Assembly: GCF_000745425.1 (NCBI RefSeq)
Contig: NZ_JQJH01000030.1
Location: 1-33,133, forward strand
From: Beijerinckia mobilis
GTDB taxonomy: Bacteria > Pseudomonadota > Alphaproteobacteria > Rhizobiales > Beijerinckiaceae
DNA length: 33,133 nucleotides
Direction of reading: 5' to 3'
Positions 15,815-22,446 of the stretch are shown one piece after another; positions within the stretch are counted from its first letter, which is position 1; the number at the start of each line of letters is the position of its first letter. The translations under genes and the position numbers were made by a program. The notes beneath the pieces were generated by a model. That model did no database searches. It was not told the DNA's origin and saw nothing but the letters and a program-made list of their open reading frames with translations.

Positions 15815-16489
15815 TTATCGCTTGTTTGAATTATTCACCGCTTCATCCTTTTTCTCGCCTCTGGCAACGATTTCGAGTCGATGATATGGCAATGGCCTTT
15901 GGAGCCTGATTGCGTCTTCCGTTGGAGCTTCGAGCCAGATCCTGATTTCTTCCGGCTCAGTCAAAATCACCGGCATGGCCTTGGGATGAATCGCGCCAAC
16001 CTTCTTGTTTGCTTCCGTCGTCAGGAAGCCAAACAGATCATTCGTCGTCTCGCCCTCACTTAATTTCCGCACAGACGTCCAACGGGTCCAAAGGCCGGCA
16101 AAAAAGGCCAGCGGCCGTGAATCACCGAAAGCGAACCAGACGGGCGTTCGCGATCCATTGGGAAAATGTTCGTTTTCCGAGAAGCTGGTGAACGGTACGA
16201 TGCAGCGATGCTCGATCCCCAACCATCGACGCCAATGCGGTGAATGAAGATTGCGAATATTCGTGACGCCATGATCCGTCTGGCGTCCTTTCAGCGCAAA
16301 GGGAGGGGAGGGCATTCCCCAGCGCGCCATGACCAATTCACGTCCTTCCGCTGAATTGCGCACAATCGGCGCCGCATAATCGGGAAAGATGCTTGGCAAG
16401 CGGGGCAGATTGCCTGTGCGATCAACGCTTGCCTCCGCTGCTTCCATGATCTCGCGTTGGGATCGCAATTCAGAATAGAGATTGCACAT
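15815..16489 (-). CDS. SRAP/YedK-family abasic-site protection protein (SOS response-associated)
   Basis: 224 aa. Met1 is followed by Cys2 (MCNLYSE), which after Met removal forms the covalent link to abasic sites in single-stranded DNA. Other family residues are in place: Asn77 and Arg79 (GVTNIRN), Glu105 (SFSEN) and His168 (AIHPKAMPVIL), close to Asn75, Glu105 and His160 of E. coli YedK. The start is supported by AGGAGGA just upstream. A degraded LexA-like sequence (GAACGCTCAACGACC, one mismatch to GAAC-N7-GAAC) lies at 16518. Plasmid copies may guard single-stranded DNA during transfer. It is divergent from ardC. Confidence 0.92.
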   Translation of the reverse strand: MCNLYSELRSQREIMEAAEASVDRTGNLPRLPSIFPDYAAPIVRNSAEGRELVMARWGMPSPPFALKGRQTDHGVTNIRNLHSPHWRRWLGIEHRCIVPFTSFSENEHFPNGSRTPVWFAFGDSRPLAFFAGLWTRWTSVRKLSEGETTNDLFGFLTTEANKKVGAIHPKAMPVILTEPEEIRIWLEAPTEDAIRLQRPLPYHRLEIVARGEKKDEAVNNSNKR

Positions 16490-16564
16490 CCGGTCCTCCT
16501 CCTGCAGCCCTTTCTCTGAACGCTCAACGACCGCGGAAAAGCGAAAAATTCAAAATCCGCTTAT

Positions 16565-16733
16565 GAGCGGCCTCGTTGGTGGGGACTTTGACCAGTCCCC
16601 TCGTCTCCACTCAACGCGGCTCGCTTCGGCGACCAAGGCCGCCTGTAGCTCCGCCCCGCCAAGGCGGCGCGCAAAGCGCGGCGTTTGATCGGCGCCGATG
16701 AGGCCTGGTCCTTCTGTCCCCACGAGGCTGCTC
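16565..16733 (+). ncRNA. Long structured leader of ardC
   Basis: Nested complementary segments close the whole region: GAGC (16565)/GCTC (16730), GCCTC (16570)/GAGGC (16724), GTGGGGAC (16579)/GTCCCCAC (16716) and GACCAG (16590)/CTGGTC (16705). The interior contains GCGCAAAGCGCGGCGTTTG, similar to GCGCAAGCGCCGCTTTTGC in the three leaders at 20404, 26161 and 27652. A GGAGAGAGG Shine-Dalgarno and the ardC ATG follow about 35 nt later. It is probably transcribed as the 5' untranslated part of ardC mRNA. An alternative hairpin (GGGGAC/GTCCCC, 16581-16600) would compete. It fills the gap 16490-16767. Confidence 0.6.
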
Positions 16734-16767
16734 GAAAGCGGCTTCCTGTGAGACAGGAGAGAGGAAA

Positions 16768-17661
16768 ATGAAGCCCCAAGTCGATATTCATCAGCATATC
16801 ACCGACCAAATCGTGGCCGCGATCGAAAAGGGTGTCGGCTCGTTTCAAATGCCCTGGCATACACTCGCCAACAAAGCGATCCGGCCGAAAAACATTGCCT
16901 CGAACAAAAACTACCAGGGCATCAATACGCTCATCCTCTGGGTCTATGCCGAGAAATTCGGATACACCTCCGGCATTTGGGGAACGTACAAGCAATGGGC
17001 CGAGGCCGGATGCCAGGTCCGCAAGGGTGAGAAATCCTCCTATGTAACCTTCTACAAAACCTATGAGGTTGAGACCGAAGGCTCAGATGAGGCAGAAACC
17101 CGCCGCGTGGCGAAAACCACGCCTGTCTTCGCGGCGGAGCAGGTAGAGGGCTTTGAAATACCGACTGAAGAGGCTCCGTCCGCGCCCGGGGTGCTGCCGA
17201 TCGAGCAGGCCGAACACTTCATCAGTGCGACAGGAGCCACCATCCATCATGGCGGCGATCGCGCCTTTTACCGTCCTGCCACGGACAGCATCACCATACC
17301 GGACAAGAGCCTATTCACTGGCACGAAGAGCAGCACGCCAGAAGAAGCGTATTATTCAACTATTTTACATGAATTAGGTCACTGGACGAGCCATAAAAAT
17401 CGCTGTGACCGCGAACTAGGAAGAAAATTTGGTGATCATGCCTATGCAGTAGAAGAATTAATTGCCGAATTAACAGCCGCTTTTCTCTGCAATGACCTCA
17501 AACTAACGTCAGAAACCCGTGATGACCACGCGCAATATATATCATCGTGGTTAAAAGCATTGAAGTCTGACAAGAGAATTATTTTCACCGCCGCCGCCAA
17601 GGCATCTCAGGCAGCCAATTATCTTCATGCTCTTCAACGCGACCAGGCCCTCGCGGCCTGA
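16768..17661 (+). CDS. ardC: ArdC-like antirestriction protein (ssDNA-binding domain plus zincin metallopeptidase domain)
   Basis: 297 aa. The N-terminal domain (about 1-120) has the ArdC ssDNA-binding pattern: ITDQIVAAIEKGVGSFQMPW, YQGINTLILW, SGIWGTYKQWAEAGCQVRKG and EKSSYVTFYK. The C-terminal domain carries a zinc-protease site HELGH at 201-205, followed by WTSHKNRCDRELGRKFGDH and EELIAELTAAFLCNDL. Such proteins protect incoming plasmid single strands from restriction during conjugation. The first two thirds are GC-rich, but from about 17340 the codons turn AT-rich, pointing to a mosaic gene. It is preceded by a structured leader. Confidence 0.92.
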   Translation: MKPQVDIHQHITDQIVAAIEKGVGSFQMPWHTLANKAIRPKNIASNKNYQGINTLILWVYAEKFGYTSGIWGTYKQWAEAGCQVRKGEKSSYVTFYKTYEVETEGSDEAETRRVAKTTPVFAAEQVEGFEIPTEEAPSAPGVLPIEQAEHFISATGATIHHGGDRAFYRPATDSITIPDKSLFTGTKSSTPEEAYYSTILHELGHWTSHKNRCDRELGRKFGDHAYAVEELIAELTAAFLCNDLKLTSETRDDHAQYISSWLKALKSDKRIIFTAAAKASQAANYLHALQRDQALAA

Positions 17662-17693
17662 TCTTTTCCTTTCATTCGAGCATTGGAATTCTC

Positions 17694-17906
17694 ATGGCCA
17701 AATACCAACCTTGCATGATCGATAATGACGGAAAGCCGGTTTCCGAATGGCTCCCCCACATGCAGAGCAACGAATTTTTGAAACACGCTATCGTATCCGA
17801 TATGCGCACCGCTGAATGCTGGGAGGAATTGAAACGCCGCCGACAACGCGTCCATGCCGGCATGCGCGCTGTCCATGGCCCCGACTGGACGCCAAAACCG
17901 GTATGA
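17694..17906 (+). CDS. Small hypothetical protein
   Basis: 70 aa starting 33 nt after ardC, in the same direction, with a weak GGAATT ahead of the ATG. Visible features are a conserved-looking opening (MAKYQPCMIDNDGKPVSEW), one Cys early and one in TAECWEEL, and a basic stretch ELKRRRQRVHAGMRAV. There is no recognised family. GC-rich codons match its surroundings, and a terminator follows directly, so it is probably the last gene of an ardC operon. Confidence 0.6.
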   Translation: MAKYQPCMIDNDGKPVSEWLPHMQSNEFLKHAIVSDMRTAECWEELKRRRQRVHAGMRAVHGPDWTPKPV

Positions 17907-17911
17907 AATCA

Positions 17912-17965
17912 TCACTGATGGCGGGTTTTTGGAAACAAGAATCCGCCATCAGTGAATTTCTTTTT
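17912..17965 (+). terminator. Rho-independent terminator after the ardC operon
   Basis: A perfect 13-bp stem (TCACTGATGGCGG at 17912, CCGCCATCAGTGA at 17943) with an 18-nt loop is followed by ATTTCTTTTT. It lies 6 bp after the stop of the 70-aa gene. The rest of the gap to 18100 shows nothing I can name. Confidence 0.75.
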
Positions 17966-18100
17966 AAGAATCTATAATTTCGGCAAATATGCAGGGTGTG
18001 TCTCAGCAAACATGTAAACGACCTTCGTATAACAACCAATAATTGTGTTTTCTAGTGGTCTTACGTCATATACCGGTATTCAACTTTTATTGAACATCCA

Positions 18101-19363
18101 TCAGCCGATCGTTGGCAATTCCTCGATCCGAGTCGTATAGCGTTGACTACGCATAGCAAACTGTGTTGACCAGGGACGTTTGATGCCTGCGGCGGCTGGA
18201 TACAAAGTTCCACGCCCGAATTTTCCGTTCACGGCATCGAGCGCCGCCATCAGTTTCGCGGAGACTTCCCGGTCATAGCCATCAAATAAGGCATGCGGCG
18301 CATCCTCGAGCCGAACAAGGTCCATGGTCACAATCCCGGCCTTGGAATAGCGATACCCATCCTTCCAAATTGCCTTCGCGCCGTCACGGGCCGCCCGCAG
18401 CAGCGTCAATGTATCGGCCGAGGCCTCGGGCAGGGTGACACATTTCTGGACCAATCTCGACGGCCCCGCATCAAACGGCGAGGTGTGGTAGAAGACCGTC
18501 AGCGCTTCCGTCGCCATGCCATGCCGGCGCAACTTTTCCCCGAGCCGCACGGCATAGGCCGAGACCGCCTCCAGCATCTGATCGAGATTTGTCACGCGCG
18601 TCGAGAATGAGCGCGTCACCGCACAGCCCTTGCGCTGCGGCGCCATCTGTTCAAGCGGCAGACAGGCATGACCTTGAAGCTCATGGACGATGCGCTCACC
18701 CACGACCGACAGGAGCTTGCGGACAAGCGGGGAGGGGAGGGCGGCGAGCTCGGCCGCCGTGATGACGCCCAGGCGCTGGAGCTTGGCGGCCGAAGCTCTC
18801 CCAATGCCCCAGATATCCTCGACCGGCATGCGTTTCAGCGCTTCCTCCCGCTTGCCCTGATCCCGCAGATCGCAGACGCCGCCCATTTCCGGCGTGGTTT
18901 TGGCCAGCCGATTGGCAAGCTTGGCCAATGTCTTCGTGGGCGCAATCCCGATACAAGTCGGAATTCCGATCCATCGGAGCACCGTCTGGTGGAGTTCGCG
19001 CGCATAGCTCTCAAGATCGCGGCCGTCGAAGCCGGAATAGTCCAGAAAACTTTCATCGATTGAATAGATCTCAATTTCCGGCGAAAATTGCCGGTACACC
19101 ATATTCAATCTGGCTGAAACGTCGCCATAAAACGCGTAATTCGACGAGAACACGGCGATATTTTCCCGCCTGCAAACATCCTTGACCTGGAAATAGGGCT
19201 GACCCATCGCCACAAACGGCTTGGCTTCTTTGGTTCTTGAAACAGCATTTCCATCATTGTTCGAAAGGACAATCACAGGCCGATTTTTGAGCCTGGGATC
19301 GAACAGCCGTTCACACGAACAATAGAAGCTGTTCGCATCGATCAGCGCAAAGGTCCGGTTCAT
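18101..19363 (-). CDS. umuC: Y-family translesion DNA polymerase V catalytic subunit UmuC
   Basis: 420 aa, normal UmuC length. The polymerase active site is intact: Asp9 (FALIDANSFYCSCERLF) and Asp103-Glu104 (IYSIDESFLDYSG). The steric-gate region (NSFYCSCE), the DGN segment (VLSNNDGNAVSRTKEAK) and the helix-hairpin-helix (VEDIWGIGRASAAKLQRLG) are visible. It is followed by the little-finger domain (KGCAVTRSFSTRV) and the UmuC-specific C-terminus (DAVNGKFGRGTLYPAAAGIK). With UmuD' and RecA it copies past DNA lesions. The ATG directly follows the umuD stop (TAA-ATG), so the two are co-translated. Confidence 0.96.
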   Translation of the reverse strand: MNRTFALIDANSFYCSCERLFDPRLKNRPVIVLSNNDGNAVSRTKEAKPFVAMGQPYFQVKDVCRRENIAVFSSNYAFYGDVSARLNMVYRQFSPEIEIYSIDESFLDYSGFDGRDLESYARELHQTVLRWIGIPTCIGIAPTKTLAKLANRLAKTTPEMGGVCDLRDQGKREEALKRMPVEDIWGIGRASAAKLQRLGVITAAELAALPSPLVRKLLSVVGERIVHELQGHACLPLEQMAPQRKGCAVTRSFSTRVTNLDQMLEAVSAYAVRLGEKLRRHGMATEALTVFYHTSPFDAGPSRLVQKCVTLPEASADTLTLLRAARDGAKAIWKDGYRYSKAGIVTMDLVRLEDAPHALFDGYDREVSAKLMAALDAVNGKFGRGTLYPAAAGIKRPWSTQFAMRSQRYTTRIEELPTIG

Positions 19364-19813
19364 TTATCCACTCGCCCGATGCCAGTGGATGGAACAGCGC
19401 ACGACACCCCAGATTTCCACTTCGTCGCCTTCATGCAGATCGAAACTTTCGGGAAAATCCCTGTTCTCGAAACGGAGAATGAGCTGTCCCTTGCGGACCT
19501 GCAGACGTTTGAGCGAGCGCTCGCCATTGACGATGACCACGACGATGTCGCCATCGACCGGCTCAAGGCTGCGATCGACGATAAGCAGGTCTCCATCGAA
19601 AACCCCGGCCCCCCGCATCGAATGGCCAGTGACCCGCCACAGAAACGTCGCCGGCGGATTGCGGATCAAAAGCTCGGCGAGATCGATGCTCTCGTCGAGA
19701 TAATCATCGGCCGGCGAAGGAAACCCCGCGCACAGGCCCTCGAGGAACGTGGGCAGGAAGCGGCTCGCGCCGCGGCGTACCCGTACCGGATAGATGAGGC
19801 GAAATGAGAACAT
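19364..19813 (-). CDS. umuD: UmuD, self-cleaving Pol V subunit
   Basis: 149 aa. The cleavage region LCAGFPSPADDYLDE matches the E. coli CGFPSPA region, with Ala29-Gly30 at the cut. The catalytic dyad is Ser65 (TGHSMRGAG) and Lys102 (GERSLKRL), shifted by exactly five residues from E. coli Ser60/Lys97. RecA filaments trigger self-cleavage to UmuD', which activates UmuC. A LexA box (19808-19822) overlaps the proposed start codon; translation may therefore begin on a leaderless mRNA or at a later start. It is followed by umuC with no gap. Confidence 0.93.
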   Translation of the reverse strand: MFSFRLIYPVRVRRGASRFLPTFLEGLCAGFPSPADDYLDESIDLAELLIRNPPATFLWRVTGHSMRGAGVFDGDLLIVDRSLEPVDGDIVVVIVNGERSLKRLQVRKGQLILRFENRDFPESFDLHEGDEVEIWGVVRCSIHWHRASG

Positions 19814-19822
19814 AATACGAAC
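19808..19822 (-). promoter_or_regulatory. LexA (SOS) box of umuDC
   Basis: The minus strand reads GTTCGTATTATGTTC, a perfect match to the alphaproteobacterial SOS box GTTC-N7-GTTC. It is directly at the 5' end of umuDC and includes the ATG assigned to umuD. LexA bound here would block transcription until DNA damage. Confidence 0.8.
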
Positions 19823-19864
19823 AAATATCGCGGCGCCTGTTCCCAGCCAATCCGGTTCGAGAGG

Positions 19865-20305
19865 TTATGAACCGCTTTCTCGCCTGGCTTCGAGCCAGTC
19901 CCAGAAGGTTGGCGGCAGGGCAGGCACAGAGGCAGGAGGCAATGCCCCAGACTTCGGCCCGGATGCCTGTTGAATGGGCCTGCGCGCAGACATTGGCCGG
20001 GCTGGAGCCCCGGCTTCCTGGCTGAGCAGGTCCCCGGCTTCGCCCGAAGCCTCGACCAGTTGATAGGTGGCGCCACAGCGGCGCTGCGCGCCCTTGCGCC
20101 GTTTGAGGCCTTTGCGCACGAAAGCACGGGCTTCATCTCGATCCTCGAAATCAGAACGCATGGTGCGGCCGGCTCCGCCGATCCGGCCGAAGGTCACGCG
20201 CGCATTCCATGACCCGAACAGATCGCGGCCGACCCTGACCCGCCAGAACCGCATCCGGTTCAATTCCGGCGCGCGCGCCTCGAGCAGGATCGCCAGCTCA
20301 TCCAT
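19865..20305 (-). CDS. WGR-domain protein
   Basis: 146 aa. Residues about 18-75 form a WGR domain (MRFWRVRVGRDLFGSWNAR, VTFGRIGGAGR, RDEARAFVRKGLKRR), with Trp/Gly/Arg-type positions in FGSW and FGRIG. The remainder is Ala/Pro-rich linker ending in PPTFWDWLEARRES. WGR domains in PARP enzymes contact nucleic acid; small bacterial WGR proteins on plasmids have no established function. It lies upstream of umuDC in the same direction. A hairpin CGGTTC/GAACCG overlaps its stop (19853-19873) and may separate the two transcripts. Confidence 0.85.
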   Translation of the reverse strand: MDELAILLEARAPELNRMRFWRVRVGRDLFGSWNARVTFGRIGGAGRTMRSDFEDRDEARAFVRKGLKRRKGAQRRCGATYQLVEASGEAGDLLSQEAGAPARPMSARRPIQQASGPKSGALPPASVPALPPTFWDWLEARRESGS

Positions 20306-20403
20306 GGTTTCGTTCCCGTCATAGCGCGGCCTCTCCCGTGCGCCTCAGTACAGAATCAGAACATTCGCCAGAAGGGAAGGGGAAAACAGGAACAGAAGAA
20401 AGA

Positions 20404-20545
20404 ACCACGGCCGGTTCTCAACGGCAAAAGGCGGGGTGCGGGAGCCGCTGCGCTGGGCCCCCGCAATCCCGGCGCAAGCGCCGCTTTTGCCGCATCGATC
20501 CGGCCGTGGTGCCGGGCAGGGGTCTGCGAGAAAAAGGAGATCCCG
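20404..20545 (+). ncRNA. Conserved structured leader, copy 1
   Basis: The outer helix ACCACGGCCGG (20404-20414) pairs perfectly with 20500-20510. The second helix CGGCAAAAGGCGG (20422) pairs with CCGCTTTTGCCG (20481), with one bulged base. Inside are TGCGGG/CCCGCA around the constant loop CCGCTGCGCTGGG, and GGCGCAAGCGCC. It is followed by GGGGTCTGCGAGAAAAAGGAG and ATG 20546. Two further copies at 26161 and 27652 preserve the pairing with different bases. Confidence 0.75.
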
Positions 20546-20887
20546 ATGGTCAGGACAAAATCCCGGGACCCGCGCGGCGGCGTGGTGAAGCCCGTCAAAA
20601 AGCGCCCGAAAAAATCGCGGAAAAATCGTCGAGGCCCTGCTTGTTCGCGTGGACGGCTGCTGAAATCGCCCGGTCCTCTGACGGAGATTTCGATGTCCCA
20701 ACCCCGTCTGCTTAGGGCTCCGCCCTCGGCGCACTCCGGAGTGCCTTCCGCCCAGCTTCCTCCGCGCCGCGCGCTCCGTGCAGCCGGTTCCCCGCGAAGG
20801 CACCCACTCCGTTTGCACACCCGCTGCTCGCCGCGAGGCAGAGGTTCAGGTGGACCTGACCCTCGCAAAACAAACGGAGAAAGCTGA
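20546..20887 (+). CDS. Possible small basic ORF behind leader copy 1 (doubtful)
   Basis: 113 codons starting at the ATG that follows a strong AAGGAG and leader copy 1, in exactly the place where copies 2 and 3 have real genes. The first 45 residues are very basic (KPVKKRPKKSRKNRRG). The second half is low-complexity Arg/Pro/Ser-rich and overlaps strong inverted repeats, so it looks non-coding. The stop overlaps the Toprim gene start (TGATG), which would allow coupling. It could be a short leader peptide, a decayed gene or a spurious frame. I cannot decide from one sequence. Confidence 0.3.
   Translation: MVRTKSRDPRGGVVKPVKKRPKKSRKNRRGPACSRGRLLKSPGPLTEISMSQPRLLRAPPSAHSGVPSAQLPPRRALRAAGSPRRHPLRLHTRCSPRGRGSGGPDPRKTNGES
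20714..20879 (+). promoter_or_regulatory. Hairpin cluster that hides the Toprim-gene ribosome-binding site
   Basis: In order: AGGGC/GCCCT (20714-20726), the palindrome CACTCCGGAGTG (20732), GTGCCTTC/GAAGGCAC (20741 and 20796), then CTCCGTTTG (20807) pairing perfectly with CAAACGGAG (20871). The last arm contains the GGAG Shine-Dalgarno, 7 nt before ATG 20887. An inner hairpin TCAGG-TGGA-CCTGA (20846-20859) supports the closed form. Translation of the operon may depend on opening this stem. Confidence 0.55.
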
Positions 20888-21837
20888 TGAGCCGTGATCC
20901 CGAACTTCAGGATTTCCGCGACCGCGTGCATTGCGGCGTCCTGCTCGAACGGCAGAATGATCCCTGGCAACTCGACAAGGCTGAAAGCACGCGCAACGCC
21001 CTCAAATATCGGCGTGGCAAAGGCGAAACCCTGATCATCAACCATGGCGGCAAGGGCTGGTGGGATCCTCACAGCGACGCCAAAGGCGATGTCATCTCCC
21101 TCGTGCAATATCTCAAGCCGGGCACCAGTCTTGGCCTCGCCCGCAAGATCCTGCGGCCGCTGGCAGGTGCCGAGCTGCAGGGATTTCACGCGCTGGCACA
21201 ACCCGAGAGACCGCCGCGGATCAGTCACGAAGACCGGTCTCAGTCCTGGCGCTGGAACCAGCGGCTGGCGCTTTATCCCGGCTCGACAACCTGGCGCTAT
21301 CTTACTGAAGAACGCTGCCTGCCGGCTTCCATCCTCAAAGCCGCCAGCCACGCCGATGTCGTTCGCTGTGGTCCTCAAGGCAGCGCCTGGTTCGCCCATC
21401 GCGACGAAAACGAAACCGTCTGCCACGTCGATATTCGTGGTCCGGCCTACAAGGGTGGTCTGAAAGGCGGCGCCAAACGCCTGTTCCGGTTCGGCCCGGC
21501 TGCAATCCCGCGCCGTTTGATCCTCGCCGAGGCCGCGATCGACGCCTTGAGCCTCGCCGCCCTGTTCGGGATCAAGGACGACACTCTGTTTGCCGCAACA
21601 AGTGGCGGTATGGGACCGCAAACGCTCGATGCCCTGCGTGGGCTTCTGAGGACCATGGCCGCCCATTATCCCGATGCGATGCTGATCAGCGCCGTCGATG
21701 CCAATCCGGCCGGCGCCCGCTATGCCTGTCTCCACGCGATCATGGCGAGAGAAACCGGCATTCTTTTCAAACGCCTGCGTCCATCCATTGACAATGGTGA
21801 CTGGAACCAGGTCCTGCAGGAAAGGAGCCGCCCATGA
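20887..21837 (+). CDS. DUF3991/Toprim-domain protein (primase-like)
   Basis: 316 aa. The N-terminal part has the DUF3991-like sequence (GETLIINHGGKGWWDPHSDAK, then GDVISLVQYLKPG), which resembles the zinc-free primase fold that recognises DNA. The middle has WRYLTEERCLPASILKAAS. The Toprim core follows: LILAEAAIDALSLAAL (catalytic Glu), SGGMG and AMLISAVDANPAGARYA (Asp motif). Such proteins occur on plasmids and conjugative elements, probably in priming or strand processing. It is the first gene of a tight operon and overlaps the next by ATGA. Its ribosome-binding site lies in a hairpin. Confidence 0.85.
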   Translation: MSRDPELQDFRDRVHCGVLLERQNDPWQLDKAESTRNALKYRRGKGETLIINHGGKGWWDPHSDAKGDVISLVQYLKPGTSLGLARKILRPLAGAELQGFHALAQPERPPRISHEDRSQSWRWNQRLALYPGSTTWRYLTEERCLPASILKAASHADVVRCGPQGSAWFAHRDENETVCHVDIRGPAYKGGLKGGAKRLFRFGPAAIPRRLILAEAAIDALSLAALFGIKDDTLFAATSGGMGPQTLDALRGLLRTMAAHYPDAMLISAVDANPAGARYACLHAIMARETGILFKRLRPSIDNGDWNQVLQERSRP

Positions 21838-22154
21838 CGATGGCTCTCACGCCACCCGCGATGGCGAACGACAATCTGCACAACCGCCATTCTATCGCCT
21901 TCGTCAGCCTGCCCGAAGGAACCTCTCTCCAACCAGCCTGGCGATCCAACCAGAGCAGCCTGACGGACACATATGTGTCCGTCGAACCGCATGATGGTTC
22001 CGGCGCGATCGAAGGCCTTGTCATCTCAGGAGACCAGGATGCGGATGGTGATTGGATCCTGGAGACAGCGTTCACGGTCTTCGTGACCAGCGACAATCAT
22101 CTTGACGAACTGCTCTGTATCTACCCCTGGAACTGCCATGTCGCGACTTTATGA
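21834..22154 (+). CDS. Small hypothetical protein A, related to the next gene
   Basis: 106 aa, overlapping the Toprim gene by ATGA. The C-terminal 30 residues (ETAFTVFVTSDNHLDELL, then CIYPWNCHVATL) clearly resemble the end of the following protein (FSIDDKHIGEFIIVYGYNCHVERI region). This suggests a tandem duplication. The N-terminal half is unrelated and polar. There is no known family. The last codons contain the start of the next gene (TGCCATGTCG), a 17-nt overlap. Confidence 0.7.
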   Translation: MTMALTPPAMANDNLHNRHSIAFVSLPEGTSLQPAWRSNQSSLTDTYVSVEPHDGSGAIEGLVISGDQDADGDWILETAFTVFVTSDNHLDELLCIYPWNCHVATL

Positions 22155-22446
22155 TTCTCCCAGCTCCGCTGAGAATAAACGCTACTTCACAGCGCATCTG
22201 ACTGCCTTTTCCTGCCTGCCCGAACGCATTCGTGCGCGCTACTGGGAGCCGGATCACAACACGCCGCTTGTTTACGTTGAAGGCAATTTCGGTGGTTGCA
22301 TCGGCATCGTCCTCGGCAAGCGCGACGAACCCTACGAAGACGTTGACGATTTCGACCGTGAATTCGTCCTGTTCTCCATCGATGACAAGCACATTGGCGA
22401 ATTCATCATAGTTTACGGATACAATTGCCATGTCGAACGAATTTGA
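22138..22446 (+). CDS. Small hypothetical protein B, paralogue of protein A
   Basis: 102 aa from ATG 22138, chosen because it gives the same 17-nt overlap with the gene before as this gene has with the helicase after it. A GTG/ATG further upstream would overlap more. The sequence is acidic (KRDEPYEDVDDFDREFVLF) and ends YGYNCHVERI, like protein A's YPWNCHVATL. No family is recognised. Placement between Toprim and helicase genes suggests a DNA-processing accessory role, which is inference. Confidence 0.7.
   Translation: MSRLYDSPSSAENKRYFTAHLTAFSCLPERIRARYWEPDHNTPLVYVEGNFGGCIGIVLGKRDEPYEDVDDFDREFVLFSIDDKHIGEFIIVYGYNCHVERI

Noticed and set aside
20356-21735. A 459-codon minus-strand frame opposite the Toprim gene and leader copy 1
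   Set aside because: Shadow frame; it would have to code through three strong inverted repeats.
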